A DNA stretch of 64,000 bases from Marinibacterium sp050389775 (GTDB lineage Bacteria > Pseudomonadota > Alphaproteobacteria > Rhodobacterales > Rhodobacteraceae). This document shows, one piece after another, positions 33,395 through 42,648 of this stretch (position 1 is the stretch's first letter; the number at the start of each line of letters is the position of its first letter). Under the pieces are notes generated by a model. That model saw only the letters and a list, made by a program, of their open reading frames with translations. It ran no database searches and had not been told where the DNA came from. Location: NCBI RefSeq assembly GCF_050389775.1, contig NZ_CP177144.1:310001-374000 (forward strand), given 5' to 3'. Made by a program: the position numbers and the translations under genes.

Positions 33395-33417
33395 TGCTTG
33401 GCTCCTGTTCCGTATCT

Positions 33418-33434
33418 GGTTACGATGAGTAACC
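33418..33434. promoter_or_regulatory. HxlR-type operator
   Basis: Perfect inverted repeat GGTTAC (33418-33423), GATGA, GTAACC (33429-33434) between the divergent SDR and hxlR genes. A half-site-like AGTTACC follows at ~33484. Confidence 0.75.
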
Positions 33435-33502
33435 ATCTAGGATGCCACCCCACCCCCGCGAAAGACGCATTCCGCGGTCTCATAGTTACCTTGGAGGAAC
33501 CC

Positions 33503-33877
33503 ATGCCCGCCCGACGCGCCCAGAATTACGCCTGCCCCGTCCGCGACGTGCTGGACCGCGTCGGAGATGCCTGGTCGGTGCTGGTCATCCTGGAATTGTC
33601 GCGCGGGCCCTGCCGGTTCAACGCCCTGCGCCGGGTGATCGACGGGATTTCCCAGCGCATGCTGTCGGTCACCCTGCGCCACCTGGAACGCGACGGGCTG
33701 CTGACCCGGACGGTGCTGCCAAGCGCCCCGCCCCAGGTCGAATATGCCCTGACCGACCGCGGCCTGTCGCTGCATGCGGCGATCGGCACGCTGAACGACT
33801 GGGCCGAGCGCAACCAGCCGGGCATCCGCGAAAGCCGCGCGACCTTTGACGCGCGGCAATCGGACGAGGCGGCCTGA
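33503..33877 (+). CDS. HxlR-family transcriptional regulator
   Basis: 124 residues; start ATG follows GGAGG. The signature CPVRDVLDRVGDAWSVLVILELSRGPCRFNALRR then GISQRMLSVTLRHLERDGLL and EYALTDRGLSL is the HxlR winged HTH, with the redox-type Cys in YACPVRD preserved. Members sense quinones, aldehydes or oxidants by thiol modification. It likely controls the divergent SDR gene and itself through 33418-33434. It ends 4 nt before the convergent creatinase stop. Confidence 0.93.
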   Translation: MPARRAQNYACPVRDVLDRVGDAWSVLVILELSRGPCRFNALRRVIDGISQRMLSVTLRHLERDGLLTRTVLPSAPPQVEYALTDRGLSLHAAIGTLNDWAERNQPGIRESRATFDARQSDEAA

Positions 33878-33881
33878 GCGC

Positions 33882-35096
33882 TCAGCCCAGCACGTTGAAC
33901 GCCGGGCCGTAGGGATAGCCGGTGATGTTCTCGGCGCCGCTTTCGGTGATCACCAGGATGTCGTGCTCGCGGTAGCCCCCGGCCCCGGGCTGGCCATGCG
34001 GGATGGTCAGCATCGGCTCCATCGAGATCACCATGCCCGGGTCGAGCACGGTGTCGATATCCTCGCGCAGCTCCAGCCCGGCTTCGCGGCCGTAGTAATG
34101 GCTGAGCACGCCGAAGGAATGGCCATAGCCGAAGGTGCGGTATTGCAGCAGGTCGCGCTCGGCCAGGAAGTCGTTGATCCTGGTCGTGATCTCGCCGCAG
34201 GACGCGCCCGGTTTCAGCAGCGACATGCCGTATTCATGGGTGGCGACATTGGCCTCCCAGATCTTCAGGCTGGCCAGGTCGGGATCGCCGAGGAACAGCG
34301 TGCGTTCCAGCGCGGTGTAATAGCCCGAAATCATCGGGAAGGTGTTGAGCGACAGGATATCGCCCCTCTCCAGCGCCCGGGCAGTGACGGGATTATGGGC
34401 GCCGTCGGTGTTCAGCCCCGACTGGAACCAGACCCAGGTGTCGCGATATTCGGCATCGGGGAAGCGCCGGGCGATCTCCAGTTCCATGGCGTCGCGCCCG
34501 GCCATGGCCACGTCGATCTCGCGGGTGCCTTCGCGGATGGCCTCGCGGATGGCATAGCCGCCGACATCGGCGACCTGGGCCCCGGCACGGATCAGGGCGA
34601 TCTCGGCATCGGTCTTGTGCATGCGCTGTTCCATGGTTTCGAGCGACAGGTCGACCATGGTCAGCGGTTGCAGGAAGTCTTCGAGCCGGTCGCGCTGGAC
34701 CAGGGTGAGGTGATCGCTTTCGCAGCCCAGAACCTTGCCCTTGCCCACGACCGAGCGGACGGCGCGCCAGAAATTGTCGCGGCTCCAGTCGGTATAGGTC
34801 AGGTTGTCGCCATGGCTGCGCCGCCAGGGCTGGCCGGCGTCGATCCCGGCCGAAATGGTCACCGCGCTGTCGGGGGTGACGACCAGGCCGTAGGGCCGGC
34901 CGAAGCTACAATAGAGAAAGCCCGAGTAATAGGCGACATTGTGCATCGAGGTGAACAGGGCGGTGTCGACGCCCAGCGATTGCATCCGGGTGCGCAGGCG
35001 GGACAGGCGCAGGTCGTATTCCTGCGGGTCGAAGGGCAGCCGGGCCTTGTGGCCGTTGTGAAAGCGGTAGGTTTCCGGGCGGATCGGAGTCGTCAT
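33882..35096 (-). CDS. Creatinase (creatine amidinohydrolase)
   Basis: 404 residues, close in length and sequence to Pseudomonas creatinase. Shared blocks include YSGFLYCSFGRPYGLVVT, GIDAGQPWRR, YTDWSRDNF, FQSGLNTDGAHNPVTARA (catalytic His), DILSLNTFPMISGYYTALERTLFL and LQYRTFGYGHSFGVLSHYYG, then GLELREDIDTVLDPGM and SMEPM. It converts creatine to sarcosine plus urea using the pita-bread fold without metal. AAGGAACACC precedes the ATG. No creatininase or sarcosine oxidase is adjacent. Its divergence from nothing and convergence with hxlR suggest its own promoter. Confidence 0.93.
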   Translation of the reverse strand: MTTPIRPETYRFHNGHKARLPFDPQEYDLRLSRLRTRMQSLGVDTALFTSMHNVAYYSGFLYCSFGRPYGLVVTPDSAVTISAGIDAGQPWRRSHGDNLTYTDWSRDNFWRAVRSVVGKGKVLGCESDHLTLVQRDRLEDFLQPLTMVDLSLETMEQRMHKTDAEIALIRAGAQVADVGGYAIREAIREGTREIDVAMAGRDAMELEIARRFPDAEYRDTWVWFQSGLNTDGAHNPVTARALERGDILSLNTFPMISGYYTALERTLFLGDPDLASLKIWEANVATHEYGMSLLKPGASCGEITTRINDFLAERDLLQYRTFGYGHSFGVLSHYYGREAGLELREDIDTVLDPGMVISMEPMLTIPHGQPGAGGYREHDILVITESGAENITGYPYGPAFNVLG

Positions 35097-35261
35097 GGAC
35101 GGTGTTCCTTGCAAGACAAGGTCCCGGCGTTCAGGACGGTACGGGCGGAATTACCCGGCACGCGGCCGTGCGGGAAGAGGCGACGCCATCGCCCCGGCCC
35201 GCCCGAACGGTGCCGCGCAACGGCCGCCGGATCAAGAGGGCGCGCGCCTCGCCGGGCCGAG

Positions 35262-35288
35262 AAAATTCACGGAATTTTCTGGGACGGG
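35262..35288. terminator. AT-rich hairpin at the 3' end of the hydrolase gene
   Basis: AGAAAATTC ACG GAATTTTCT overlaps the last codons of the minus-strand alpha/beta-hydrolase. The arm resembles the GGAAAATTC palindrome at 28336. No T-tract is seen, so this is only a tentative terminator. Confidence 0.4.
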
Positions 35289-36082
35289 CCGGACGGGTCA
35301 TCGAGCAGGCGGCTCAGCATCGGCGCGCCCGGTTCGGCCAGCAGGTCGATGACGTCGAAATGGTGCCGCCCGTCCAGCACCATGTGCCCCGCGCCCCAGG
35401 CCTCGGCCAGCCACCGGGCCTGGTCCAAGAAGGCCGGCCGTTCCGCCGCGCCGACGGCCACGGTCACGGGCACCGGCAGGCGTGCGGCCATCAACAGCGG
35501 GCTTTCGGCCCGGGCCTCGGCCTCATCCAGGCACAGATCGGCGTTCATCGCGGTCTGCATCAGCGGCCGCAGGTCCGACAGCGGCGAGATTGGCATCACC
35601 GCCCGCAGCCGCCCGGCCACCCCGGCGGACAGCAGCCCCGGCGCCAGCATCCGGGCGACCAGCTGGCCGCCGGCCGAATGCCCAGCCAGGACCAGGGGAC
35701 CCGTCGTGCGCGCGGCCAGGCACTCGATCGCGCGGGCCACCTGGGCGGTGATCGTGGCGATGCGCACCTCGGGGCACAGCGCATAGCCCGGCATCGCCAC
35801 GGCCCAGCCCCGGGCCAGCGCCCCGGCGGCCAGGTGCGACCAGTCCTGCGGCCCGAAGGCCCGCCAATAGCCGCCGTGCACAAAGACCATCGTGCCCTGG
35901 GCCGGGCCTTCGGGATGAAACAGGTCAAGGACCTCGCGCGGGCCGGGCCCATGGGCCAGCCCGGTCTCGGCCCGCGCGCCCAGCCCGGCGCGAAAGGCCG
36001 CGGCCCGGGCCGCCCAGCGGGCCGGATAGGCCTCGGCCCCGGGGATATGGGCCGCATTGGCATATGCATCGCTCAGGTCCAT
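35267..36082 (-). CDS. Alpha/beta hydrolase (arylformamidase KynB-like)
   Basis: 271 residues from ATG 36080-36082 with GGAGGG upstream. MVFVHGGYWRAFGPQDWSHL contains the HGGYW oxyanion motif of kynurenine formamidases; GHSAGGQLVARML carries the nucleophile Ser, and GRHHFDVIDLL the catalytic His. Hydrolysis of N-formylkynurenine is the family reaction, but no kynurenine genes are adjacent, so a different ester/amide substrate is possible. Lies divergent from the succinate-semialdehyde dehydrogenase. Confidence 0.85.
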   Translation of the reverse strand: MDLSDAYANAAHIPGAEAYPARWAARAAAFRAGLGARAETGLAHGPGPREVLDLFHPEGPAQGTMVFVHGGYWRAFGPQDWSHLAAGALARGWAVAMPGYALCPEVRIATITAQVARAIECLAARTTGPLVLAGHSAGGQLVARMLAPGLLSAGVAGRLRAVMPISPLSDLRPLMQTAMNADLCLDEAEARAESPLLMAARLPVPVTVAVGAAERPAFLDQARWLAEAWGAGHMVLDGRHHFDVIDLLAEPGAPMLSRLLDDPSGPSQKIP

Positions 36083-36166
36083 CGCGCCCTCCTGCCGCAC
36101 CACTGGACATTCCCCGGCAAGGCGCGTTCAGATGCCGCCAGCACGTTTCCAGGGGGAGAGACCATC

Positions 36167-37642
36167 ATGCTCGATACGACCACCAACCTGCAATCGCTTC
36201 TGAACGACCCCGGCCTGCTGGCCACGCGGGCCTATGTCGGCGGCGCCTGGATCGACGGTGACCAGGGCAATTTCGACGTCACCAACCCGGCCCGGGGCGA
36301 TGTCATCGCCCAGGTCGCCGATCTCAGCCGGGCCCAGGTGGCCGGGGCCATCGCCCAGGCCGTGGCCGCCCAGAAGGAATGGGCCGCGATGACCGGCAAG
36401 GAACGGGCGGCCATCCTGCGCCGCTGGTTCGACCTGATGATCGAACACCAGGACGACCTGGGCACGATCCTGACCGCCGAACAGGGCAAGCCCCTGGCCG
36501 AGGCCCGGGGCGAGATCGCCTATGGCGCGGCCTTCATCGAGTTCTTCGGCGAAGAGGCCAAGCGGATCTACGGCGACACTATCCCCGGCCACCAGCGCGA
36601 CAAGCGCATCATGGTGATGAAACAGCCCATCGGCGTGGCCGCCTCGATCACGCCGTGGAACTTTCCCAACGCCATGATCACGCGCAAGGCCGGCCCGGCC
36701 CTGGCCGCCGGCTGTGCCTTTGTCGCCCGGCCGGCCAAGGAAACCCCGCTGTCGGCCACGGCCCTGGCCGTTCTGGCCGAACGGGCGGGCATCCCGGCCG
36801 GCGTGTTCAACGTGGTGACCTCGTCGTCGTCCTCCGAGATCGGGCGCGAGTTCTGCGAGAACCCCGGCATCCGCAAGCTGACCTTCACCGGCTCGACCGA
36901 GGTCGGGCGCATCCTGCTGAAACAGGCCGCCGACCAGGTGCTGAAATGCTCGATGGAGCTGGGCGGCAACGCGCCGTTCATCGTGTTCGACGATGCCGAC
37001 CTGGATGCCGCCGTCGACGGCGCGATCCTGTGCAAGTTCCGCAACAACGGCCAGACCTGTGTCTGTGCCAACCGGATCTACGTGCAATCGGGGGTCTATG
37101 ACGCCTTTGCCGAGAAACTGCGCGCGCGGGTGGCCCGGATGAAGGTCGGCGACGGACTCGAAGACGGCACCGAGCTGGGCCCGCTGATCAATTCCGAGGC
37201 CGGCGAGAAGGTGCGCGAGCATATCGCCGATGCCACGGCCAAGGGCGCCCAGGTCATCCTCGGCGGTTCCGACCACGCCCTGGCCGGGAATTTCTTCGAG
37301 CCGACGATCGTGACCGGGGCCACCCAGGACATGGCCTTTGCCACCGACGAGACCTTCGGCCCGCTGGCCCCGCTGTTCCGGTTCGACACCGAGGACGACG
37401 TGATCGCCATGGCCAACGACACGATCTTCGGGCTGGCCTCGTATTTCTATGCCAGGGATCTCAGCCGGGTCTACAAGGTGGCCGAGGCGCTGGAATACGG
37501 CATCGTGGGCATCAACACGGGCATCATCTCGACCGAGGTCGCGCCCTTCGGCGGGGTCAAGCAATCGGGGCTGGGCCGCGAGGGAAGCCATTACGGCATC
37601 GAGGAATTCCTCGAACTGAAATACGTCTGCATGTCGGTCTGA
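36167..37642 (+). CDS. gabD: NAD(P)-dependent succinate-semialdehyde dehydrogenase
   Basis: 491 residues, full aldehyde dehydrogenase. YVGGAWIDGDQGNFDVTNPA, LTAEQGKPLAEARGEI, SITPWNFPNAMITRKAGPALAAG, TGSTEVGRILL, ELGGNAPFIVFDDAD (general base Glu), NNGQTCVCANRIYVQSG (nucleophile Cys) and FGGVKQSGLGREG. The EQGKPLAEARGE and YGGxIx-type features are those of the GabD subgroup; other semialdehyde substrates remain possible. It oxidises succinate semialdehyde to succinate in GABA catabolism. Start has AGGGGGAG upstream. Confidence 0.93.
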   Translation: MLDTTTNLQSLLNDPGLLATRAYVGGAWIDGDQGNFDVTNPARGDVIAQVADLSRAQVAGAIAQAVAAQKEWAAMTGKERAAILRRWFDLMIEHQDDLGTILTAEQGKPLAEARGEIAYGAAFIEFFGEEAKRIYGDTIPGHQRDKRIMVMKQPIGVAASITPWNFPNAMITRKAGPALAAGCAFVARPAKETPLSATALAVLAERAGIPAGVFNVVTSSSSSEIGREFCENPGIRKLTFTGSTEVGRILLKQAADQVLKCSMELGGNAPFIVFDDADLDAAVDGAILCKFRNNGQTCVCANRIYVQSGVYDAFAEKLRARVARMKVGDGLEDGTELGPLINSEAGEKVREHIADATAKGAQVILGGSDHALAGNFFEPTIVTGATQDMAFATDETFGPLAPLFRFDTEDDVIAMANDTIFGLASYFYARDLSRVYKVAEALEYGIVGINTGIISTEVAPFGGVKQSGLGREGSHYGIEEFLELKYVCMSV

Positions 37643-37696
37643 CCGGCCCGAAGGCCGCGCGCTCCGGGGGCGGTTTCCCGGGGCGCGTTAAGATTT

Positions 37697-38797
37697 ATGA
37701 AGGGAAATGGCGCTAGACCTCACGACATGGTGAGGATGCGCGGATATCTCTGGGTGATCTTGATCCTGGGCCTGCTGTGGCCCGGGGCGCCACCGGCCGC
37801 GGCCGGCGTGCATTGCGGCCCGCCGCTCGACTGGCAGAAACTGTCCAACCTGACCCGCCGGACGGTGCGCACGCTGAACCGGCCCGACCCTGAAAAGCCG
37901 CGCGAGATTTCTGCCGCGCTGCGGTCGATCAACTGGGCGCGGATGCAGGCCTGGCAGAACCGGATCAACCGGCCCGACATCAGCCACCTGGTCGCCGAAT
38001 CCGTCGACGACCTGCGCAATTACGCCTCGACCGGCACGCTGACGCGGCCGGGGCTGCTGCTGGAATGGCTCGACGGGATCGACCGGCGCACCGCCACGAT
38101 CTGCGTCGAGATTGCCGGCAATGGCGCCGACGAGGATGGCGGTTTTGTCGAAACCGCGGCCTCGCCCGCCGGCTTCGGCATGTCGCCCAACGGCGAGACG
38201 CTGGAAGATTACGTGAGGCTGTCGCTGCTGCCGGTGATCATCGCGGCCTTCGGGGTGGTCCTGAAGGTGACGCAGATGCTGATGCAGCTGGTCCAGACCC
38301 AGCGCTACAGCCGCCGCGCCTGCCGGGTCACGGCAGAGCTGCATATCGGGGCCTATGTCATCCCCGGGGCGATCACCGTGCTGGGCCTGCATGGCTGCCG
38401 GTTCACCGCCGCCAATGACGAGGCCCGCGCGCTGCTTTCCGTCGTCGCCCAAAGCGGCGAGACCCGGGTGCTGATCGGGTCGATCCGCCTGCCGTCCGAT
38501 GTGGTGTCGCTGCACGACAACTGGGCCGCGATCCGGTTCGAAGACCGGCTGGGCGAGGCTTTGTACAAGACCATCCTGGAACGCTCGGACGTGCGGGCGC
38601 GTCTCGTGCGGCTGCCCAGGCTCAGCTACAACATTCCCGAAGGCAACGCCCCCCTGCCCGATCCGGCCCGGGCCAGGCCCGAAGCCCCCGGCATCCGGGG
38701 CGCGGTCGCGGGCACAGGCGCAACAAAGGGCGCCCCGTCAGACACCCAGTCGCCTGCGACCTCCGCCACCGGCACGCGCAAGTCCAGCGTGGCCTGA
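37697..38797 (+). CDS. Membrane protein with possible PilZ-like C-terminal domain
   Basis: 366 residues; not assigned to a family with confidence. A signal-like segment (YLWVILILGLLWPGAPPAAAG), a periplasmic helical domain (~35-160; DWQKLSNLTRRTVRTLNRPD), a membrane helix (~175-200; LSLLPVIIAAFGVVLKVTQML) and a cytoplasmic domain starting TQRYSRRACRVTAELHIGAYVIPGA. The RRxxR opening and ITVLGLHGCRF resemble a PilZ c-di-GMP-binding domain but the D/NxSxxG motif is incomplete. The tail is Pro/Ala-rich. The start is uncertain: ATG 37697 or 37727, neither with a good Shine-Dalgarno. Confidence 0.6.
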   Translation: MKGNGARPHDMVRMRGYLWVILILGLLWPGAPPAAAGVHCGPPLDWQKLSNLTRRTVRTLNRPDPEKPREISAALRSINWARMQAWQNRINRPDISHLVAESVDDLRNYASTGTLTRPGLLLEWLDGIDRRTATICVEIAGNGADEDGGFVETAASPAGFGMSPNGETLEDYVRLSLLPVIIAAFGVVLKVTQMLMQLVQTQRYSRRACRVTAELHIGAYVIPGAITVLGLHGCRFTAANDEARALLSVVAQSGETRVLIGSIRLPSDVVSLHDNWAAIRFEDRLGEALYKTILERSDVRARLVRLPRLSYNIPEGNAPLPDPARARPEAPGIRGAVAGTGATKGAPSDTQSPATSATGTRKSSVA

Positions 38798-38875
38798 GCC
38801 GGCCCGCAGGCGCCGCGCCGCAACGCAAGGCGGCAGCGGCAAGGGGGCCTGGCCGGCCCCGCCGGACAATCGGGG

Positions 38876-40120
38876 TTACTTCTGGGCCTGCCCTTCGGCC
38901 GTGGCCGGACCCGCTGCGGCATCGCCCGACGCTTCGGCCGCTGATGCCGCCTCTGCCTGCGCCGCCTCTGCCTTGGCCGCCTCGGCGGCCTTGGCCGCGG
39001 CAGCCGCACGGGTGGCGCTGGCCTTGACCAGCTTGTCGACGATGCGCTTCAGCCCGTCCACGTCGCCATAACCGTCCAGCCCCTTCAGCCCGGCCCCGGA
39101 CCGGGCCAGCAGCGTGTCGGCCTCGTCCAGCCGGCCCTTGTCGAACAGCACCTGCGCCATGTTGATCTGCCGCCGCGCCCGTTCGATCTGCATCTGGATC
39201 GTCACGTCCTGCACCCGCGCGCCCAGCGTCGCGGTCATCACCTCGACCTGCCGCAGCGAGAAGGTGAACGCCTCGGCCTCGTCGGCCGGCGGCCGCAGAT
39301 CGACCGAATAGCGTTCGGACGGCGCCAGCATCGCATCGACCTCGGCAATCGCCCCGGACAGCCGGTCGATCATCGCCTGCTGCGCCTCGGTCGACGGATA
39401 GACCGTTTCCGACGCGATCTCGGGCACTTCGTTGCACAGCGCATCGGCCAGCAGCGAGGCCGCCGCCGGGTCATGGGCATTCAGCCCGCGCAGGATCGTC
39501 AGCTCGCCGGCTGTCATCGACCGGTTCACCGCCTTGTCACCCCCGCGCACCAGCGTGCCTTCGGGCAGGCCCAGGAAGGCCTCGGTGATCGGCAAGAGCC
39601 CGGTCTTGTTGCGGTCATAGCTGAACAGGTGCCAGTTGACCTTGACCGGCCCGTAATCCCGGGTCAGCGCGTCGCGCACCATCTCGGGCTGGGTGTAATT
39701 GGTAAAGGTCGTCTCGACCGTGTCGACCGACCCGCCGCGCTTGACCATCTGCTGATAGCTGCTCTCGGCATGCGGGATCGGATCGCGCAGGAACATCAGC
39801 ACCTCGACCGCGCCGATCTCGTGAACCTTGCAGAAGGCCGCCAGCCGCGCGGGCCAGCCCTCTTCGACCGCAAAGGCCCGGAACAGCCGTTCGGCGCTGA
39901 AAAATACCTTGTCCCCGGTGATCTCGAAATCCTCGGGCGGCGTGTTCAGCAGCGGCTGACCGTTGCCCGACGAGATCTTCCAGCCGGTCGCCGCCTCGGA
40001 CGGGGCGCCGGGGTATTCGATACCGTGCTCGGCCATCGCCGCGAGGCTGTTGGCAAAGCTGGCCTGAAGGAAACTCGACCCGGTCTTGGAATGGCCGATA
40101 TGTAGATAGAGCGTGCGCAT
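38876..40120 (-). CDS. P-loop sulfotransferase-like protein with Ala-rich coiled tail
   Basis: 414 residues. The PAPS loop LYLHIGHSKTGSSFLQASF starts the protein and RDPIPHAESSYQQ is the 3'-phosphate Arg/Ser segment. The middle part resembles bacterial glycan or lipid sulfotransferases. The last ~60 residues are an Ala/Glu/Lys-rich segment (AAAAAKAAEAAKAEAAQAEA) predicted coiled or disordered, unusual for the family. Acceptor unknown. It is the second sulfotransferase of the window and convergent with the PilZ-like gene. Confidence 0.75.
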   Translation of the reverse strand: MRTLYLHIGHSKTGSSFLQASFANSLAAMAEHGIEYPGAPSEAATGWKISSGNGQPLLNTPPEDFEITGDKVFFSAERLFRAFAVEEGWPARLAAFCKVHEIGAVEVLMFLRDPIPHAESSYQQMVKRGGSVDTVETTFTNYTQPEMVRDALTRDYGPVKVNWHLFSYDRNKTGLLPITEAFLGLPEGTLVRGGDKAVNRSMTAGELTILRGLNAHDPAAASLLADALCNEVPEIASETVYPSTEAQQAMIDRLSGAIAEVDAMLAPSERYSVDLRPPADEAEAFTFSLRQVEVMTATLGARVQDVTIQMQIERARRQINMAQVLFDKGRLDEADTLLARSGAGLKGLDGYGDVDGLKRIVDKLVKASATRAAAAAKAAEAAKAEAAQAEAASAAEASGDAAAGPATAEGQAQK

Positions 40121-40301
40121 GACATCCCCAGTCTGCAGTCATGCGTGGGTGCCACGACAACACCATGAAGGGCAAGAGGGGCTGGCCCCACGTCGCCCCG
40201 ACCGTCGGCGGAAAATCACATCCCCGCAACAAATGCGTCACACCGGTGTTACACAACGGCGTCACGCCCGCCGCGGTGATACAAACCGACAGGGGACTCC
40301 C

Positions 40302-42464
40302 ATGAGAGTTAAGCTGGCGACGCTGACCTCCGTTCTGGCCATGACGGCCGGGGCAGGCCTGGCGCAGGACATGAATTTCAACCGGATCGCATCCTTCCCG
40401 GTGGTGCGCAACATGGCCGAGGGCGAAGACACCGCCCGCGAGACCTCGCCCGAGATCATCGCGGCAACGGCCGACGGCATGACGCTGGTTTACACCGACA
40501 GCCCGCTGGGCGTGATCGGCATGGTCGACATCACCGACCCGGCCAACCCCCAGCCCAAGGGCAACATCACCCTGGACGGCGAACCGACCAGCGTGACCAT
40601 CGTCGGCACGACCGCCTTCGTCGGCATCAACACCTCCGAGAGCTATGTCGCGCCGTCGGGCCGCATCGCCGCCTTCGACACCGCCTCGGGCGAGGAAATC
40701 GCCAGCTGCGACCTGGGCGGCCAGCCGGATTCGCTGGCCTCGGCCAAGGACGGGTCCTTCGTGGCCGTGGCCATCGAGAACGAGCGTGACGAAGACCTGG
40801 GCGACGGCGGCCTGCCGCAGATGCCCGCGGGCCATGTCGTGCTGGTCGGCCTGGCCGATGGCACGCTGGATTGCGACACGCTCAAGACGGTCGAACTGGC
40901 CGGCCTGGGCGGCGATACGCCCGAAGACCCCGAGCCGGAATATGTCTCGATCAACGGCCTGGGCGAAACCGTCGTCACGCTGCAGGAAAACAACTACCTG
41001 GTGGTCCTGTCCAAGGACGGCGAGGTGATCAGCCATTTCACCGCCGGCACCGTCGACCTGGACGGCGTCGATGTCGTCGAGGACGACGCGCTGGATTTCA
41101 CCGGCTCGCTGCGTGACGTGCCGCGCGAACCCGACTCGGTCACCTGGATCGACGACGACCATTTCGCCACGGCCAACGAAGGCGACTGGAAAGGCGGCAG
41201 CCGCGGCTGGACGATCTTCTCCAAAACCGGCGACGTGGTCTACGAATCCGGCCCGTCCTTCGAACATGCCCTGGTCGAAATCGGCCACTACCCGGAAGGC
41301 CGGTCCGAGAACAAGGGCGTCGAGCCCGAATCGGTGACCTTTGACACCTTCGGCGACACGCCTTTTGTCTTCGTCGGCTCCGAGCGCGGCTCGGCCGTGG
41401 GCGTCTATGACGTGACAGACCCGGCCAACCCGGTCCTGACCCAGCTGCTGCCCTCGGGCATCGGGCCGGAAGGCTACGTGACGATCCCCGAGCGCAACCT
41501 GCTGGTTTCGGCCAACGAATCCGACCTGGGCGAAGACGGCGCGGCCCGCGCGCATGTCATGATCTTCGAATACCAGCAGGCTCCGGCCGCCTACCCGATG
41601 ATCACCTCCGCCGGCGCGGACGAGCTGATCGGCTGGGGCGCGCTATCGGGCATGGTCATGGGCGAAGACGGCCTGATCTACGGCGTGACCGACAGCTTCT
41701 ACGGCGCGCAGCCGGCGATCCTGACCATCGACGCCAGCGCCACCCCGGCGAAGATCATCGCCAAGACCATCGTCACGCAGGACGGCGCGCCGGCCGAGGC
41801 GCTGGACCTGGAGGGCATCGCGCTGGACGGCGCGGGCGGCTTCTGGCTGGCCAATGAAGGCCGGGCCGACGGCGAACGGGCCAACAAGATCATCCATGTC
41901 GGCGCCGACGGCGTGGTGATCGAAGAGGTCCTGGTGCCCGAAACCCTGACCGCCAATGCCACCAATTCCGGCCTCGAAGGCGTGACGGTCGACGACCAGG
42001 GCACGATCTGGGTCGCCGTTCAGCGCGAATGGAAGGACGACGCGGCCCAGCATGTCAAACTGCTGGCCTATACCCCGGGCACCGGCGGCTGGACCGGCGT
42101 CTACTATCCAACCGAAAAGCCCGATTACGGCTGGGTCGGCCTGTCGGAAATCGTGTTCCACGACGGTGAATTCTTCCTGATCGAACGCGACAACCAGCTG
42201 GGCGACCTGGCCAAGACCAAGTGGATCACCAAGTTCTCGCTGGGCGATGTCGAGCCGGGCGAGCTGGGCGGTGACCTGCCGGTCGTCGAAAAGCACATGG
42301 TCCGCGACCTGCTGGCCGACCTGACCTCGACGGGCGGTTACGTGCTGGACAAGGTCGAAGGCCTGGCGATCGGCGCGGATGGCACGCTTTACATCTCGAC
42401 CGACAACGACGGTGTCGACGACCATTCGGGCGAGACCATGTTCTGGGCGGTTCCGGCCAACTGA
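40302..42464 (+). CDS. Secreted phytase/esterase-like beta-propeller protein
   Basis: 720 residues. Signal peptide LATLTSVLAMTAGAGLAQ. The N-terminal ~400 residues form a propeller with repeats such as GVIGMVDITDPANPQPKGN and GVYDVTDPANPVLTQLL, plus EPDSVTWIDDDHFATANEGD. The C-terminal ~300 residues fit 'esterase-like activity of phytase' (PF13449): LDLEGIALDGAGGFWLANEG, SGLEGVTVDDQGTIWVAVQR, FFLIERDNQLG and KVEGLAIGADGTLYISTDND. It is periplasmic or exported; the reaction is unproven. Very acidic, with Asp-rich loops suggesting calcium binding. Terminator at 42499. Confidence 0.85.
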   Translation: MRVKLATLTSVLAMTAGAGLAQDMNFNRIASFPVVRNMAEGEDTARETSPEIIAATADGMTLVYTDSPLGVIGMVDITDPANPQPKGNITLDGEPTSVTIVGTTAFVGINTSESYVAPSGRIAAFDTASGEEIASCDLGGQPDSLASAKDGSFVAVAIENERDEDLGDGGLPQMPAGHVVLVGLADGTLDCDTLKTVELAGLGGDTPEDPEPEYVSINGLGETVVTLQENNYLVVLSKDGEVISHFTAGTVDLDGVDVVEDDALDFTGSLRDVPREPDSVTWIDDDHFATANEGDWKGGSRGWTIFSKTGDVVYESGPSFEHALVEIGHYPEGRSENKGVEPESVTFDTFGDTPFVFVGSERGSAVGVYDVTDPANPVLTQLLPSGIGPEGYVTIPERNLLVSANESDLGEDGAARAHVMIFEYQQAPAAYPMITSAGADELIGWGALSGMVMGEDGLIYGVTDSFYGAQPAILTIDASATPAKIIAKTIVTQDGAPAEALDLEGIALDGAGGFWLANEGRADGERANKIIHVGADGVVIEEVLVPETLTANATNSGLEGVTVDDQGTIWVAVQREWKDDAAQHVKLLAYTPGTGGWTGVYYPTEKPDYGWVGLSEIVFHDGEFFLIERDNQLGDLAKTKWITKFSLGDVEPGELGGDLPVVEKHMVRDLLADLTSTGGYVLDKVEGLAIGADGTLYISTDNDGVDDHSGETMFWAVPAN

Positions 42465-42498
42465 CCGGCCGACCGACAGGTTGCATGACATGACATCG

Positions 42499-42527
42499 GG
42501 GCGCGCCGGCCATGGCGCGCCCTTTTT
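42499..42527 (+). terminator. Intrinsic terminator of the phytase-like gene
   Basis: GGGCGCGCC / GGCGCGCCC perfect 9-bp stem with a 6-nt loop, then TTTTT. Confidence 0.92.
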
Positions 42528-42648
42528 CGTGCCAGCCGGCCGCCGATTTGTGGCCCGCCGGCCCCAGGGACCACATGCCGCCACGTCCGGGTCTCGCCAA
42601 TTGCCGCGCGACAGGCGATAATCTGCCCGTTGGTTTGGGAGTTTTACG

